NCBI GenBank assembly: GCA_026929865.2
Contig: CM049409.1
Span: forward strand, 16,618,952-16,682,951
Length of the DNA: 64,000 nt
DNA from: Hyperoplus lanceolatus
Lineage: Eukaryota > Chordata > Actinopteri > Uranoscopiformes > Ammodytidae
Direction: 5' to 3'
Each line of letters opens with the position of its first letter. Position 1 is the first letter of the stretch. This document shows, piece by piece, positions 37,601 through 49,139 of the stretch. The notes under the pieces were generated by a model, which was not told the origin of the DNA, made no database searches, and saw nothing but the letters and a program-made list of their open reading frames with translations. Both the position numbers and the translations under genes were made by a program.

Positions 37601-40600
37601 ACATCTAAAAAATGTATTAATCTACAGACACATAAGTCTCCATTTTGATGTGAAAGCTGAATCTACCCAGTCTAGCTTTAAGCAAGGCATCCTCTCTATG
37701 TTCAGTGATGTCACAAGGAGGAATCCTGTGGCAGCCAATCGGCAGCCTGCTTCCTCATATCACACGCCGTCTCCTGCCTGCTGCTGACGAATCTGAGATT
37801 CTCCATCCCGTCAGCAGAGAAAGAGAGAGAGAGAGAGAAAGACAGACAGAGAGAGAGAGACAGAAAGACAGAGAGAGAGAGAGAGAGAGAGAGAGGGATG
37901 CCCTGTACGCTGGCTGACATCATCATCATCACCACCGCCGCCATCATCTTAACAGCATGTGAATCATGGGAGAGCAGCTCCCCCACTGACCTTGGGGCTT
38001 TCTGTTTGACTGTATTCATTGCTGGTTCATTCATACATTCACAAAATGACCGCAGCACTCACCAGCCAAATACTCTCAGTGATGTGTAAACTGACTGGAT
38101 CTGACTTGTACAGTTATAATAATATATACAGTGCTGCTTGAAAGTTTGTGAACCCCTTGAGCATTTTGGGATTTTATTGCGTTTAACCATTATTGATTCA
38201 TTTTGATCAATACCAGTATTTTTTATATTAAATAACAGATGTTTGTTTATCAATTCAACATTTTTCTTTTCCAGAAATACATTGTTAAAAGAGATAAAAC
38301 ATTTGCCAACTGTTGTATGTGCAAAAGTTTGTGAACCCTGAGCTGAATTGCTTAAATCGAGCAGGTAAAAACATTCAGGTGAGCCAAACTGATTGATGCA
38401 ATAGACCAATGTAATGAGAGATCTTTAGGGAAGAAATTGGGTGGCACAAGGTAAAACAGAGATAAAACCAAGTCAGTTTAGGCTCACCAAAGTGAACCCA
38501 TACAGGTCGGACATGCTAAAAGGGGAAAGAAATCTCACAGGATCTCAGGAATAGAGTTTTGATGTTGCACATTTGTCTGGGGACAGCTATAAATTCATAT
38601 AAAAAAATCATCTACAAATGGAGAGCTTTAAGAGTGACTTACCATCTGCCTAGAAGTGGACTTTCTTCAAAAATATCCTCAAGCGCCACAAGAAAAGTGA
38701 TTTTTCTGGTAAAAGCCAACCCAAACATTACATCTGGAGATTTGCAAACCATTTGCCACCACCATTCTTCACTTGGTAGAAGGTTCTCTTGGTGGTAGGC
38801 AAAGTTGTGTTTTTGCCCAAACATGGTGGTTTTGGTTATGACCAAACAGTTAAATTTTGGACTAATCTGTCCACAGAATAATTCTTCAGGTATCTCCAGG
38901 TGCTCTCTGGCAAAGTTGTGACAAGCAGTTTTGTTCTTTTTTGAGAGCAGAGGCTTCTTCAGCAACCCTCCCATGAAAGCCATGTTGACTGAGTTTTCTC
39001 CTTATTGAGGAACCATGCACATCTGTCCCAGATGCTGCAAGAGAGGTCTGCAAATCTCCAGATGTAATGTTTGGGTTGGCTTTTAACTGAAAAATCAATT
39101 TTTTGTGGTGCTTGTGGATATTAGGAAGTCCACTTCTAGGCAGATTTTCAGTCACTCTTAAAGCTCTCCATTTGTAGATGATCTGCCTCACGGTGGACCG
39201 CTCAAACTTTTTTTAAATTAATTTATAGTTGTCCCCAGACAAATGTGCAACATCAAAACTCTATTCCTTAGATCCACTGAGATTGTTTTCCCTTTTAGCA
39301 TGTCTGACCTGTATGGGTTCACTTTGGTGAGCCTAAACTGACCTGGTTTGATCTCTTTTATCTAGTGCCGCCCAATTTCTTCCCTAAAGATCTCTCACTA
39401 CATTGGTCGATTTCATCACTCAATTTGGCCCATCTGATTGTGTTTACCTGCTCGATTTAAGCAATGCAGCTCAGGATTCACAAACTTTTGAACTTACAAA
39501 AGTTGTCAAATGATTTGTTTGATCTGTTTTAACAATTGATTTCCGGAAGAGAAAAATGTTGAATGGATCTGTTATTCATATAAAAAAAACTGGTATTTAT
39601 AAAAATGTATTAATAGTGGTTAAAATAAATACAATTCCAAAAGGCTCAAGGGGTTCACAAACTTTCAAGCAGCACTGTATATGTAATATTCCTCTTTAAC
39701 GTCACATTCAATAAAAGCATGGTGCCTGATGGGGTTGTCACCTTAGATATATCTATCAAGTTATGAGACGCTTTAGCGCAAATTACAATGTAAAACAAGG
39801 CCAAATTCAACAATGTAATATTTGACAGTGAACACAACCTAAAGATATTCTGCATGATTGGTTTAATGTTTCACATGCAGGCACCCTTCTAAAAAGACTG
39901 TAAGAAGCTTTATTTGGATAAATTATATACAAAGGTTGTTTAAAGATGTCCTGAAAAGAATTGGTACAGACAAACACTGGCTTAAGTGCCAATGTGAGGT
40001 GACTGGATATTTTTGTTACTCTTTTTTTCCACTAAGGCTATGGTGCAGGACATACAAGTATTTCATTGTTTTATTGTATTTTTTTATTTAAAAAAGGGAC
40101 AATGTGTAATCATAATAATGGTAACATGGTCCACACCAAATTACCCCTGAAGATCAATTAAAGGGGACATATTATGCAAAATCTTGGTTTTAAAGGTGTA
40201 TTTCCAAGGTCTACTAGAAAAGGTTTTCTTGGTTTATTGTTCAAAAAACCCAATAGTTTTCTACCATTTCCCATTTCTTCATCGCCTTTTCCAGCCTCTT
40301 CTGCCCTCTATCTCAAAAGGTAGGTTTTGACAGCTTACCCCCCTTCGCAAGAATACTAGTCTGCTCTGACTGGTCAGATCTACATGGGCGTGCATGCACC
40401 GCCCTGCTCATTTACTCTATACCTACCTACATGGGCATGGCACACGCCCAGCTGTCAGTTTTGTTTACTTTTGGCCAATGCAGCATGGAGACCAATGTAA
40501 ACATGTTTAGCTTCATTTCTACCACAAATATCGGCACACTAACCAGTTCTAAACTAAAAGATGTACAACTGAACCTGTTCAGACAGGAGTCTGAGCTGAA

Positions 40601-43600
40601 AACTGTGAAAATGGCATCAAGATTTCTGATTTCCCTGACATTATCCTCAGGTAAATACTGTTTAATTATGTCACAGTCAATAACATAATTTGAGCTAAGT
40701 AGTTATGCATAAACTCTCTAAACTGGTAACATACACCCTGTTTTACGTTTGTCTTTACAGGTCTGTGGAATGATCTACAGCCCAGTGGAGTGAAAAAGCT
40801 TTGGTTGTGAACCGAGACTGAGTTGACATGTAAAAATGTACAGTAACCATAATGGAAAAGAATGTATCCTGAATCATGTCAAGATTCACTGGAAAGGCAT
40901 TATCTTTTGTAAAATGTATGGTTGAAATAATTATGCTTTAGGTTTGTCAGAGCTGCAAATTATCTGACAACATTTCAATATCTAGTAGATAATGTATCAT
41001 TTGTATTGTGATCACTCATTCATAATAAAGTTTTAACGTTAAAAAATGTATTGTGTTGCTTACTGTCACTGTTTGCTACCTGTAGTAAAGGATTACTTGA
41101 AACTCACATTTTCATCTCGCTGAAGATTTTCTCTGATAAAACAGTATCATTACATTTTAAAAAGACCAAAAACATCCTTAAAAATAAAGCAGTTTATTCA
41201 TAGCCAGTGGAATGAAAATATGAAGTGTACATATCAAACAGAAGCAAAGCCATAACTTTTATGTAACTGTCCAGTTGTTGTTGGGCCCTGAAGAAGACCA
41301 CCTGTCCCCCCCAGTGAACACATCCTCCTCTGAAGGAACGGATAGTGTGACGGTCTTGGTGGCTCTGTCCGGCTCCATCAGGTCACTCAGACACCTGTAA
41401 AACATGGCACATTCAATGTTACATCATGTAGCCTAGCTGACATGTATAGACCTACATCATACATCTGTTATGGCAAAGCTACAACAAATTCAGTACAGCC
41501 CTGGCTCGATAAGCAACAAGTTCTGAGTGATACTGTGTGCTTTTTGAAATATAATGGACAGGAAACAAACACCAGCAGAGACAACTTACAGTATTCCTGT
41601 CTATGTGTACATTACACTGGAGATCATGCAATAGGCCTACTGCTGCTTGTACTACAGGTTTATTTTGCTTAAAAAAAAACGGCACTTTGTCCCGCATTCT
41701 CCCGCACAAACGTAGTCTTTGTCCCACATCTGGTGAATTGGGATCTGGTCACCCTAAAGGCCAGGACACACCAGCCCGATAATCGCCGTCGTCAAAAAAA
41801 ATGGAGTCGGCCGTTTCAGGAAGCTCCAGCTTCCCGTCGCTGCTAAAGAACACACCGAGACGACTGTTTATTTTCCGTACGCTCGCGGGACGTAATGTCT
41901 CCACAACAGCAGGCGGCGCTAATCTGTATTGTGGCCCGAAAAAATACGAAAGCCGGAAATGATTGGACATCTCTCTAGAGCATAAACATAGATAGAAATA
42001 CGTATTTATATTTATGGACCATAAGAGCACAATTTTTAGCAGAGAGTGTCGAGCATGGTGTCGAGCAGTCAACAAGGGTTGATGCATGTGAGTACTCTCA
42101 AAACGAAACGAACAAACACATTAAAACGATGGCTAGCTGTTGTTAGCTGTTTGTGCTACCCGCCTCACTTCCGGGCTTCACTGATTCGCTAGCCCTCCAC
42201 CAATCAAATTGCTCCAAATGAAAGACGGTCGGCCGCCGATTGAACATGTTCAATCGGCGGCCGACAGGCTCAAAACAAGCCCGACGACCTCTACGTCGGC
42301 CGACGTCACGGCACACACCAAACAGATTCGTCTTTTTTTTTGACGACGGCGATTATCGGGCTGGTGTGTCCTGGCCTTTACTACACACTGTCCGCAGACT
42401 TATTGCGGTGTGTACTTGAGCTATACAATCAGACAGCTAGCAGGTAGCAGGATGAAGCTATTAAAAAAATACTCTTCAGTTTCCAACACACCCTACAGTT
42501 TCACCGTCTGTTTTTCACTCAGGGGCTGTCACGGCAGGACTAACGTGAGCTCACAAAAGAGCCAAATAACAGTCACAGCAAAAGACTCACAGCTCTAACC
42601 GTTAGCATAACGCTAACGGTAAAGCTAGCGGGCGCTAATGCTAACGACTAAACCCCGCATTCTCTCATTTCAGTCGGTGTTGGTTATTATAGGAGGGATA
42701 AAATAAAGCACATTACAGACATTGAACTAACAAACGGACAGAATTATTTTTACAATAGGACTACTTACATTTCGGACAGATGGTGTCTCTCAGTCTTCCT
42801 GGCACAGTCTCCTCCACACTCCAGTAAAAAGGCTTTGATCACAGATTGCAAACCTTTGCTGGAGATAGCCTAACAAAAAATGAAGTAAATCCATTCAGCC
42901 CTAGTGTGCTTCGAGGCTGGGGTGTGATGGTAGCTTGAGGTTGAGCTCACACTGCAGCTTGCTTCTCCTCTGTTGTTGCATGAGCGAGTGGAGGCTCAGC
43001 CAGGTGTGTGTGGTTACCAACGGGGCGTCTTGATTTGCCAATCAACTGCCGAGTTTCTGGTGAGCTTTCCCGTGGGAGTATTTATGATAATGAAAACCGA
43101 CCGATTTCGTCATCAGTCGGTGTTTTTTGGAAGAAACCTTCAAATCCCCCCTTTTTCGAAATAAATGTCCCAGAAGAAACTGACATATTTGTCTTTTTGA
43201 AGCTTGTGTGTGCTGGTAGGGACGCCAATAACCTAAACAGTGTGCCCAAACACCGGCAATGTTTGGTTTTTCATAATATGTCCCCTTTAAGTGTTATTCC
43301 ATGAATAAAAGCATATGGAATCACCACATTGGGAAATATATATTGGGCACTAGTGTTTTCAAAAAGCCACATTTGTCAATTAGTTATGTTGACATTGAAC
43401 TATGGCTGACTCTGACTAAACTGTTGTTTTACTGAATGTACTGATCAGTGTAAGCTTTAGTAGGCTTACACTGGTCAACATCATTTGAACATTAGCCCTG
43501 GTAAAAAAACAGGGCTTAATCAGCCGTAGTAGTTTCTGCGCTGTATCCTGGTGACATGCACCAAAGCCCAGCAGCCATTAGGATAAGTGCAAAATACATC

Positions 43601-44795
43601 CTAGGGCAAAGCAGCCAGGCTAAAAATAGACTGTGCACTTCTAACAACAAGTGACTGTCTTTCATGGGAAGATGGGACGTGAACTGCACTAGCCTCCCCA
43701 TCACCACAAACAGTCACCACTGCTTCTGCAGGTGGAAAATATGAAACTATAACAATCGCTGCAGCATCACTGTGGCAATTATAGACACAGAGCAATCACT
43801 TAATATCTTACCCGTCAAACATTTAGCCATCATAAAGGGAAATTACAATCACTTTCATGCCCGGGAGGAGCCTGTAACCTCTGTGTCCTTTCACATAATA
43901 TCAAATCAATGACTTGTTTTGAACACATCTGCTGTTGTTTTTCGCCCCTTTATTCTGGCAGGTCTTGTAAAGCACCCAGGAAGTCACTAAAGAAAACAAG
44001 ACACATGTTGAGACACTCAAAGGCAGCACTCAACAGTTCTTCATCTGTTGGTGCTTGAAAATAGACTAGACTGTGTTAATAAGGTTAATTTAATACACAC
44101 CTTTTCCTTCAGATGACCTTCTAATTGCGTAAATAATAATGTACAAAAGAGGCACCCTGATAATATGATATAATGAGGCCAATATCTGACCATACTTATA
44201 CATAAAAAAACATGAAAATGACAATCAATTTTCTTAACCTCTGTTGGCTACTATAGAGAAAGACTTTGGATAACTGGTTGGAACAGCAGTGATCAGGTTT
44301 TAGGAATTTATTTTAAATTAAAAAAGAAAATGTACGTCTGTGTGAGATTCATTATCTCACTAGTTACTTTTTTTGATTCTGCAAATGCAAATTGCAATAG
44401 CCATTCTGCACAATTAATCTGTGTCAACGATTTGTGCAATTATTCTAATAAGAAACAGTTACAATCTGGTTTCGGAAACCAGGAGAACATATCTTTTTCC
44501 ACACAAATCTGTGGAGGTGTATCAGAATACAATGCAGCAAATAGCTGTATTGATTGATTTGTCCATCCTGTAGTATTGGCTTGCAGGTTGTCACAGCAGG
44601 AGTCCGGGTTTGTGTCCATCGAGATGTTCCCATGCACATCATGGCCATTAGGGCTGTTTACCTGCTTGTATGGCAACCCAAGGCACAGACACTGTGGTGG
44701 TGACTGGTTAACACATTTTCCTGCGACCCCTAGATTATCATTAGCTAGAGGATCTGCACAGATGACTATTTATCTATATATATATATATATTTAT

Positions 44796-44889
<94 letters not shown>

Positions 44890-46116
44890 GTTAAATTGCT
44901 CTACCTCCGATTTCATACCTCCGATCTCTCAGTCACCTGCTCTGCATGTAATCGGCAAATTAAATTTTTCGGGGATCCCGAAAGTGGTATCCAATCAGAA
45001 GAGAGAACGCTACAAACCGGCACCAGTCTCACTGCCGGTGCACCCGCAGAGCAACAGATGGGTGAATGTCTATGCACCTACAATGGCGGAGCAGGTAAAA
45101 ATCCTTCCCAATGTCTGTTTTGATGGTTTTTAAATCATGCTTTATCACACTTATTGATCTGAAATGATGCTAGATAACTTGCTGCTTGAAGACCGCAGTG
45201 CATTAATGTAGTGACGTAGGGACGACGGAGGGGACTGCTGACTGCAGTCACTGACAGGAAGTTAGCTAAAAGAACCATTCCGCTTACAGCACCTTTAATA
45301 CATTTTTTTCAGCACACACAGACAGATAGCAGATCAATAGGTTTCACTGATTTTGACATAAGTGACTCTGAGAACAATCATTATCCAGAATCACTGACTT
45401 TAGGTGGATTTAAGGTATTTTTAAAAAGGCACTCTGAATTTTAAGGCACATTTTACACACACAAAAAGTTGCTTCAAATGCTGTTTAATGAAGCATGACA
45501 TTTCATTTCAGGTCATTTAAAATACACAACTAAATAGCAAACAATAGGTTCATGATAACCTGTCACTATATTGGGTCATGCCATGCTGATCAGTGTGACT
45601 TTTAATTAAGGCATTTTAATAGGGTCCCAATTAAGGCCTTATTTTTAGATTAACTAATTCAATGCCTTTAACGAGTTTGACAGAATGATTTAAAACATTT
45701 TCAATTCTATTTTTAGATTCACTATAGGCCTATTCAATGCCCCTTCCCTTCCAGACTTGTAAAGGATCTGCAGGAACCACGTAGGCTAAATGGAAAGGGG
45801 ACACTGAATGTGCTCGGCACCTGTCGTCATGATTAATGCTTGACATCTATGTGACATTTGGGCTACTGTTATTCAGGGGGGTTCTCACGACTTAGCCCAA
45901 TTAGCGGGTATCATTAAAGAATAGGCTAATGGACATTTAGGCCTGACATTAGTGGGTTCGGTGTTGAGAGGAACCAAGCGTGTCAAGACAGGGTCGGTAG
46001 TTGTCCGATAATGGATGCATGCGAGTTTTATTTACCTGTAACGGGAAAGAAGCGCTCTTGTTGCCCACATATCCCCGGACTACGTGGCTCTGTATGGACA
46101 GGACGCGGCACTCCAT
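19142..46116 (-). CDS. pdxk: pyridoxal kinase (complete, 11 exons)
   Basis: Family role: a cytosolic kinase that uses ATP to turn pyridoxal, pyridoxine and pyridoxamine into their 5'-phosphates (vitamin B6 salvage). Exons: 46036-46116, 31932-31986, 26521-26625, 25962-26045, 24440-24474, 22317-22402, 21348-21393, 21125-21236, 19698-19834, 19444-19510, 19142-19257. They total 924 nt (307 aa plus TAA) with consistent phases. Key blocks: [19 protein letters not shown] at the start; [15 protein letters not shown] (substrate side); CDPVLGD (about 115-121); [27 protein letters not shown]; and the catalytic [13 protein letters not shown], whose Asp is the general base. The end [17 protein letters not shown] fits vertebrate PDXK. 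After CDPVLGD the loop reads HGSMYVP, shorter than my recollection of mammals. Teleosts carry pdxka and pdxkb; I cannot tell which this is. Confidence 0.95.
19921..21110. mobile_element. 1.19 kb foldback (palindromic) element in pdxk intron 8
   Basis: The two halves are inverted copies almost end to end. The left end ACTAAGGGTGTATTCACACA is answered by TGTGTGAATACACCCTTAGT at the right end. Arms include AGTTCGGTTGAAACGAACTC against the reverse form at 21060-21080, and CCATAATGTGAAGCTGA against its reverse near 20205-20220. The centre lies near 20500-20560 and holds further small palindromes (GCTCGCGAGC). No frame of length. It fills most of the 1290-bp intron and ends about 14 nt from the exon 8 5' splice site. 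No clear target duplication. Confidence 0.85.
22615..22646. repeat. (CT)n microsatellite
   Basis: About 16 CT units directly left of the Tc1-like foldback element that starts at 22652. Confidence 0.95.
22652..24202. mobile_element. Tc1/mariner-like foldback element, copy 1 (pdxk intron 5)
   Basis: It starts CAGTGTTGTGCGAAAGTTTG and ends with the inverse, flanked by TA on both sides (22650-22651, 24203-24204) as Tc1/mariner insertions are. Arms of roughly 640 bp are inverted copies of each other, far longer than normal Tc1 ends. Minus-strand reading of the right arm and middle gives decayed Tc1 transposase: a DNA-binding part, then KKPLLSKK-type and FGHN-type pieces near 23380-23540. The frame is broken and the rest of the catalytic part is missing. 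Same length and design as 38129-39677. Confidence 0.88.
27045..27568. mobile_element. TTAA-flanked MITE, family A copy 2 (516 bp, pdxk intron 2)
   Basis: TTAA at 27045-27048 and 27565-27568. Sequence is the reverse complement of 11974-12496 across the full length, including the CGGAAGCGAAGCGAGATACG block and the poly-G tract near 27412. The open frames on both strands here (27194-27568) are shared with the other copy and are repeat sequence. Confidence 0.88.
27585..27715. repeat. dispersed fish repeat with CATTCACCCATTCA start
   Basis: CATTCACCCATTCAGATACA, then ATCAGCGGCTATATTGC, then GGAGATCGAACCACCAACCC and CTTAGCCACAGCTGCCCC. I recognise this layout from many teleost genomes; its class is not clear to me. 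The GATCGAACC motif looks B-box-like on the reverse strand. Confidence 0.5.
28541..28627. repeat. (TG)n microsatellite with TATG interruptions
   Basis: TG units with three TA interruptions, in pdxk intron 2. Confidence 0.97.
30115..30365. mobile_element. PIF/Harbinger-type MITE, 251 bp
   Basis: Perfect inverted ends AGGCCTTTGCACACCGGGCG and CGCCCGGTGTGCAAAGGCCT, flanked by a direct TTA at 30112-30114 and 30366-30368. A 3-bp TTA/TAA duplication is the hallmark of PIF/Harbinger. The interior is rich in CG, unlike its surroundings. No frame. Confidence 0.88.
33144..34106. repeat. repeat family R1, copy 1, with a nested element
   Basis: Matches 51987-52807 block by block: GGCATCCAATAAGGAAGTGA, AACCTATTTACAGCCTGGGC, GCGATCTCTTGAGTGACAGC, ATCTCCCTCCCCCCGACGTG and, at the end, TACTATCTATGG. 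Without the insertion at 33548-34027 it is about 483 bp, close to copy 2 without its own insertion. No terminal repeats seen; class unknown. In pdxk intron 1. Confidence 0.8.
33548..34027. mobile_element. MITE nested in R1 copy 1 (480 bp)
   Basis: Ends AAATCGCGCACTT and AAGTGCGCGATTT are inverted copies. The sequence between is absent at the matching place of R1 copy 2 (about 52728-52740), which shows it is an insertion. Interior has many GTGCACT/AGTGCAC words. The target duplication is not clear. Confidence 0.75.
35405..35738. mobile_element. hAT-type MITE, 334 bp
   Basis: CTCAATTG at 35397-35404 and again at 35739-35746 is an 8-bp direct target duplication, as made by hAT transposases. The ends CTAGTCTGG and CCAGGCTA are imperfect inverted repeats. 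The minus-strand frame at 35416-35607 lies inside it. In pdxk intron 1. Confidence 0.82.
37816..37896. repeat. (GA)n-rich tract
   Basis: GA dinucleotides with AAGACAGACAGA interruptions, in pdxk intron 1. Confidence 0.95.
38129..39677. mobile_element. Tc1/mariner-like foldback element, copy 2 (pdxk intron 1)
   Basis: Starts CAGTGCTGCTTGAAAGTTTG and ends with its inverse, flanked by TA. Length 1549 bp against 1551 bp for 22652-24202, with the same arm and middle layout and the same orientation. Minus-strand frames at 38639-38983 and 38886-39191 overlap and keep Tc1 transposase pieces ([24 protein letters not shown]), broken by a frameshift. Not functional by itself. Confidence 0.88.
40158..43290. 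mobile_element. 3.1 kb TTAA-flanked element in pdxk intron 1, with internal spliced-gene-like segments
   Basis: TTAA at 40158-40161 followed by AGGGGACATATTATG, and CATAATATGTCCCCT followed by TTAA at 43287-43290: perfect inverted ends. Inside, on the minus strand, are two exon-like pieces with good borders: about 42774-42871 ([20 protein letters not shown]) and about 41268-41397 ([20 protein letters not shown], ending in a stop). On the plus strand a frame at 40431-40688 is followed by a GT and, later, a CAG. I do not recognise these proteins. A MITE (41756-42379) is nested inside. Ends resemble those of family A. Confidence 0.7.
41756..42379. mobile_element. long-TIR MITE nested in the 3.1 kb element
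   Basis: AAAGGCCAGGACACACCAGC, then CCGATAATCGCCGTCGTC, is answered by the exact inverse at the right end (42342-42379). It also carries a perfect 38-bp palindrome at 42228-42265 centred on ACATGT. No target duplication could be settled. No transposase frame. Confidence 0.8.
44777..44889. repeat. (AT)n followed by (CA)n
   Basis: About 90 bp of AT units with GTTT and GC interruptions, then 12 CA units. The frames over it (Tyr-Ile runs) are artefacts. Confidence 0.96.
45195..45297 (-). mobile_element. fragment related to the TTAA element at 7568-8927
   Basis: TAGGGACGACGGAGGGGACT and TGACAGGAAGTTAGCTAAAA are the reverse of the left part of the 7568-8927 element. It ends CAGCACCT followed by TTAA. 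The matching other end was not found. Confidence 0.6.
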
Positions 46117-46640
46117 GGCGGCTCCCGGTCAGCCGAGGAGAGATGCAGATAATCCGTTACTTCAACGATTAATTAGCACGTCCACGCATAACAACACGGA
46201 AAAAATACAGGAAAATCTAAAAAATACAACGACGATGCCGCCAGTTAAGAGATGCAATGTTAGCTCGCGAGCTAACCAGCTGTGTGTCACAGGCAGGATG
46301 GCAGTGTGTGTCAGCGCGTGTTGTGGTTGTAACGGCTGATGTGCGGCGAGAGAGAGAGCGCGTGCAATCGATGCACACACACTAGGCTATATGACAAGCA
46401 CACACGCGCGTAAAATAACGGTTTAGCAAAGACCGTCAAAGGTGTTTTAGAGTTAGGCTATTGTTACCCAACTGAAAGTAAAAAGAATAAAAAGGCAGTG
46501 TCACGAGCTGACTAGACAACCGAGATCGCGTGCAGCCGCACATTGAAGGGCAAACACACACAAGTGTATACATCCACGCGCGCGCTGGTTTTATACGCAG
46601 GCGATCTTCGTGACAGCCTAAACCGGATGACGTCAGCGTT
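46117..46640 (-). promoter_or_regulatory. CpG-rich 5' region of pdxk with a CRE-like palindrome
   Basis: Upstream of the pdxk start codon the sequence is clearly richer in CG than the AT-rich surroundings (several CGCG words at 46270-46600). A perfect CREB/ATF palindrome TGACGTCA lies at 46628-46635, about 512 bp upstream of the start codon. Unmethylated CpG-rich promoters fit a housekeeping gene like pdxk. No transcription start could be placed. Confidence 0.5.
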
Positions 46641-49000
46641 TGGCCGCTGAGTGCATCCTGATTATGATCTCAACACAGCTGGAAATGAATAAAATGTGAA
46701 TTAGCTTAACAATTACATTGATATTGCTTGCTTCTTTTGTAGCCTACTATCATCCTGTAACTGTCCTCCATGTTTTCTGGGATCATATGTAGCCTACCAT
46801 AAAATGTTGGTGTGATGTCCTTTATTATTAGAAAATGGTTTACATTATTGTATTAAGTCTACTCATGTGTATTTTCCCCTGGCAAATTAAATTAAACCAA
46901 AAATAATACAAAATAATAGCCTATTTTATTTTATTTTTCAGGATGGAGTTTGGCATGTCGCACAGTTTTATCCCCCCATGTGTGTGCATTTGTGTGTCTG
47001 GTTGTGACTCACATCATCTCTCATCACAGAGTCGTGACTGAGGGTGGGATTTGACTCGGCAAAGACTGACTCTGTCACTGCACACAGCACAACCGGCAGT
47101 GATGGAGAGAGACAATGTGCATGTACTGGACAAATATAGCCTGCAGATGCAGGTAAGAGAGAGAAGGAGGGAGAGTGTTGAGACACAGAAGCAGACAGAG
47201 GTAGACAGAGATAAATGGAGCTAAATTGGAAGTGGTTGACCTGACATCGCCACCTGCCGTTCATTCATATCTACTGATGTGTGTTTTGCTTTCTTTTTTG
47301 ATTTCACGTATACTGGACATCAGAATATAACACAGTGCTTACAAAGCCAGGGATACATGATCCCTTATTTCCATGCATGCTTCATTCCTCCTCCTCTAAC
47401 TCTGTCTGATAAAAATGAGGAGGAGGTAGGCTAATGGAGGACAAGGCAAAAGGCAAAGAGGATAAGGAAATGCAAATAGTAGGAGGCAGGACTCATGGAT
47501 CATTTGGTGGCATGGTCCATTTAAGGCTCTAAAGAGAAAACACCACAAGTATTACTGTAAGCCTATATTTGGGAATATATTTAGTTATATTTTATATGAC
47601 TGATTTAATTTGAAAGAGTCTACATCAGTGCAAATGTCTATAAGTAGAGCTGAAACATCATGTTCCTGAGGTAAAAATAGTACAATTTATAATCTCCATA
47701 AACAATTGGATTATTAGCTGCAATGCATTGCCAAGGTAGATGTAGCAATATGTCATTGAGAGGTTTGGCGCATCGCCGCATCCTTACTGAAATAATACAG
47801 TACAGTACTAATTCAAGAATGAATTCATCAATCCGATTCCTTAGCTAAACTGATCCAAAGTCACCCAATCAATCAGACATGATGGGCTTCTTCGGCACAC
47901 TCTGGCTTGACTTTTAATAAGAACACCAATCCTATATGATATCATCCATGATATGATCCAATCCATGAATTTACAAAATGTCCCTCATGCTTCCAGTTCT
48001 TCCAGTCTATGCTATAAGCTATAATGTTATCTCTAAACTGAGACTCAAGAGTGACTCTGAAGTCAGAGCTGTATCCTCCACCATCTTGTCCTAATGTCTC
48101 TTGAGCACCAGTCCAAACTTTCCATCCAAAAGATTCACTTTTACAACCTCTTAAACAATCTGGCCTTCTGTTGCCCCTGTTAGGCAAAGAACAATTTCAA
48201 GAGCCTCTCTTCCATCAGTGTCACCTTCAGTCAGAGACAGACACTCGATCGTCAGAGCACCAGTCGACTCTTCAGGCATCACCCCATCCTCTACCTATTG
48301 CCATCCTCATATCTTCAGCATAAAATTCAGCTTTTTTTCTCCTGTTGTCCCAGTTTATGGTCAGCAATTAAAGTGTCAGTTGGCTCCCTCAAACCAAACA
48401 CTGAAATAATGGATGTTGCGCAGCGTCGGAGGCTTCAAAGATAGAATTTGGTGTTACAATTTCATCTTCTGTTGTGGTCGCTACTTCCATCTTTTTCTTT
48501 TCTTTTGCAAGTACTTCAGCTTCTTTCTCAAATGGATTCTTTGATTCTGGCGTATACTTCAGTTTCATGACCCCTTGCAGACCATCACAATTGCAAGAGT
48601 TATTGTGGCTTCTGTTTCGTCCCCATCTCATCCATTCGCTCCTGCATGTGGATCAGAGGCTGGACTAGTATTTTACTGTCAGCACTGCAGGAACATAACA
48701 GAGAAACTCTCACAAACTTTCTCCCTTCAACTCTTGAATATATTCACACAGTCCCAAAAAACTGTAGTTAAAATGTCACTGTCATCTTCACTAGAATACC
48801 CAAACCCAGCTCTTTCTGGGAATACACTGCCACCTGCTGTTTTTCACAGGAAAGACAATTCCTGGAACCATGTTTTCACTTATGTCTTTTTTGTTTTAAT
48901 GTGTTTAACATGTCCAGGATTTTTTAAAGAAACGTAAAATCTTGAAGCACAACAAAGTAAAAGAAATGGGTTTTGTTTTCTGTGATATTAATTTAATCAT
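46641..49000. other. intergenic stretch between pdxk 5' end and itsn1 3' end
   Basis: No gene recognised. Minus-strand frames at 47942-48187 and 48389-48631 are not tied to any family and have no supporting splice context; a decayed repeat or processed gene is possible but not shown. Confidence 0.5.
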
Positions 49001-49139
49001 CTCGCGACAACACAACGTTTATTTTGATGGTAATACCCATTGAGGTATGCTGTATTTTCTGTGTGAGCATTTGGCTCAAACCAAACGTTTTCCCGAATAA
49101 ACTAACGATAAAGACACTGCAGTCTTGGTCCAACTGAAG

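Larger units (their letters stand above)
31987..46035 (-). other. pdxk intron 1 (14 kb)
   Basis: Lies between the exon for the first 27 residues and exon 2. It holds most of the mobile elements in the window (33144, 35405, 38129, 40158, 41756) and an AT/CA tract near 44777-44889. Stretches 34107-35390, 35750-37800 and 43300-44560 show nothing I can assign. Confidence 0.75.

Noticed and set aside
47942-48631. Two minus-strand frames (81 and 80 aa) in the pdxk-itsn1 spacer as a possible gene or processed pseudogene
   Set aside because: No recognised family, no connecting frame or splice sites; left as unassigned.
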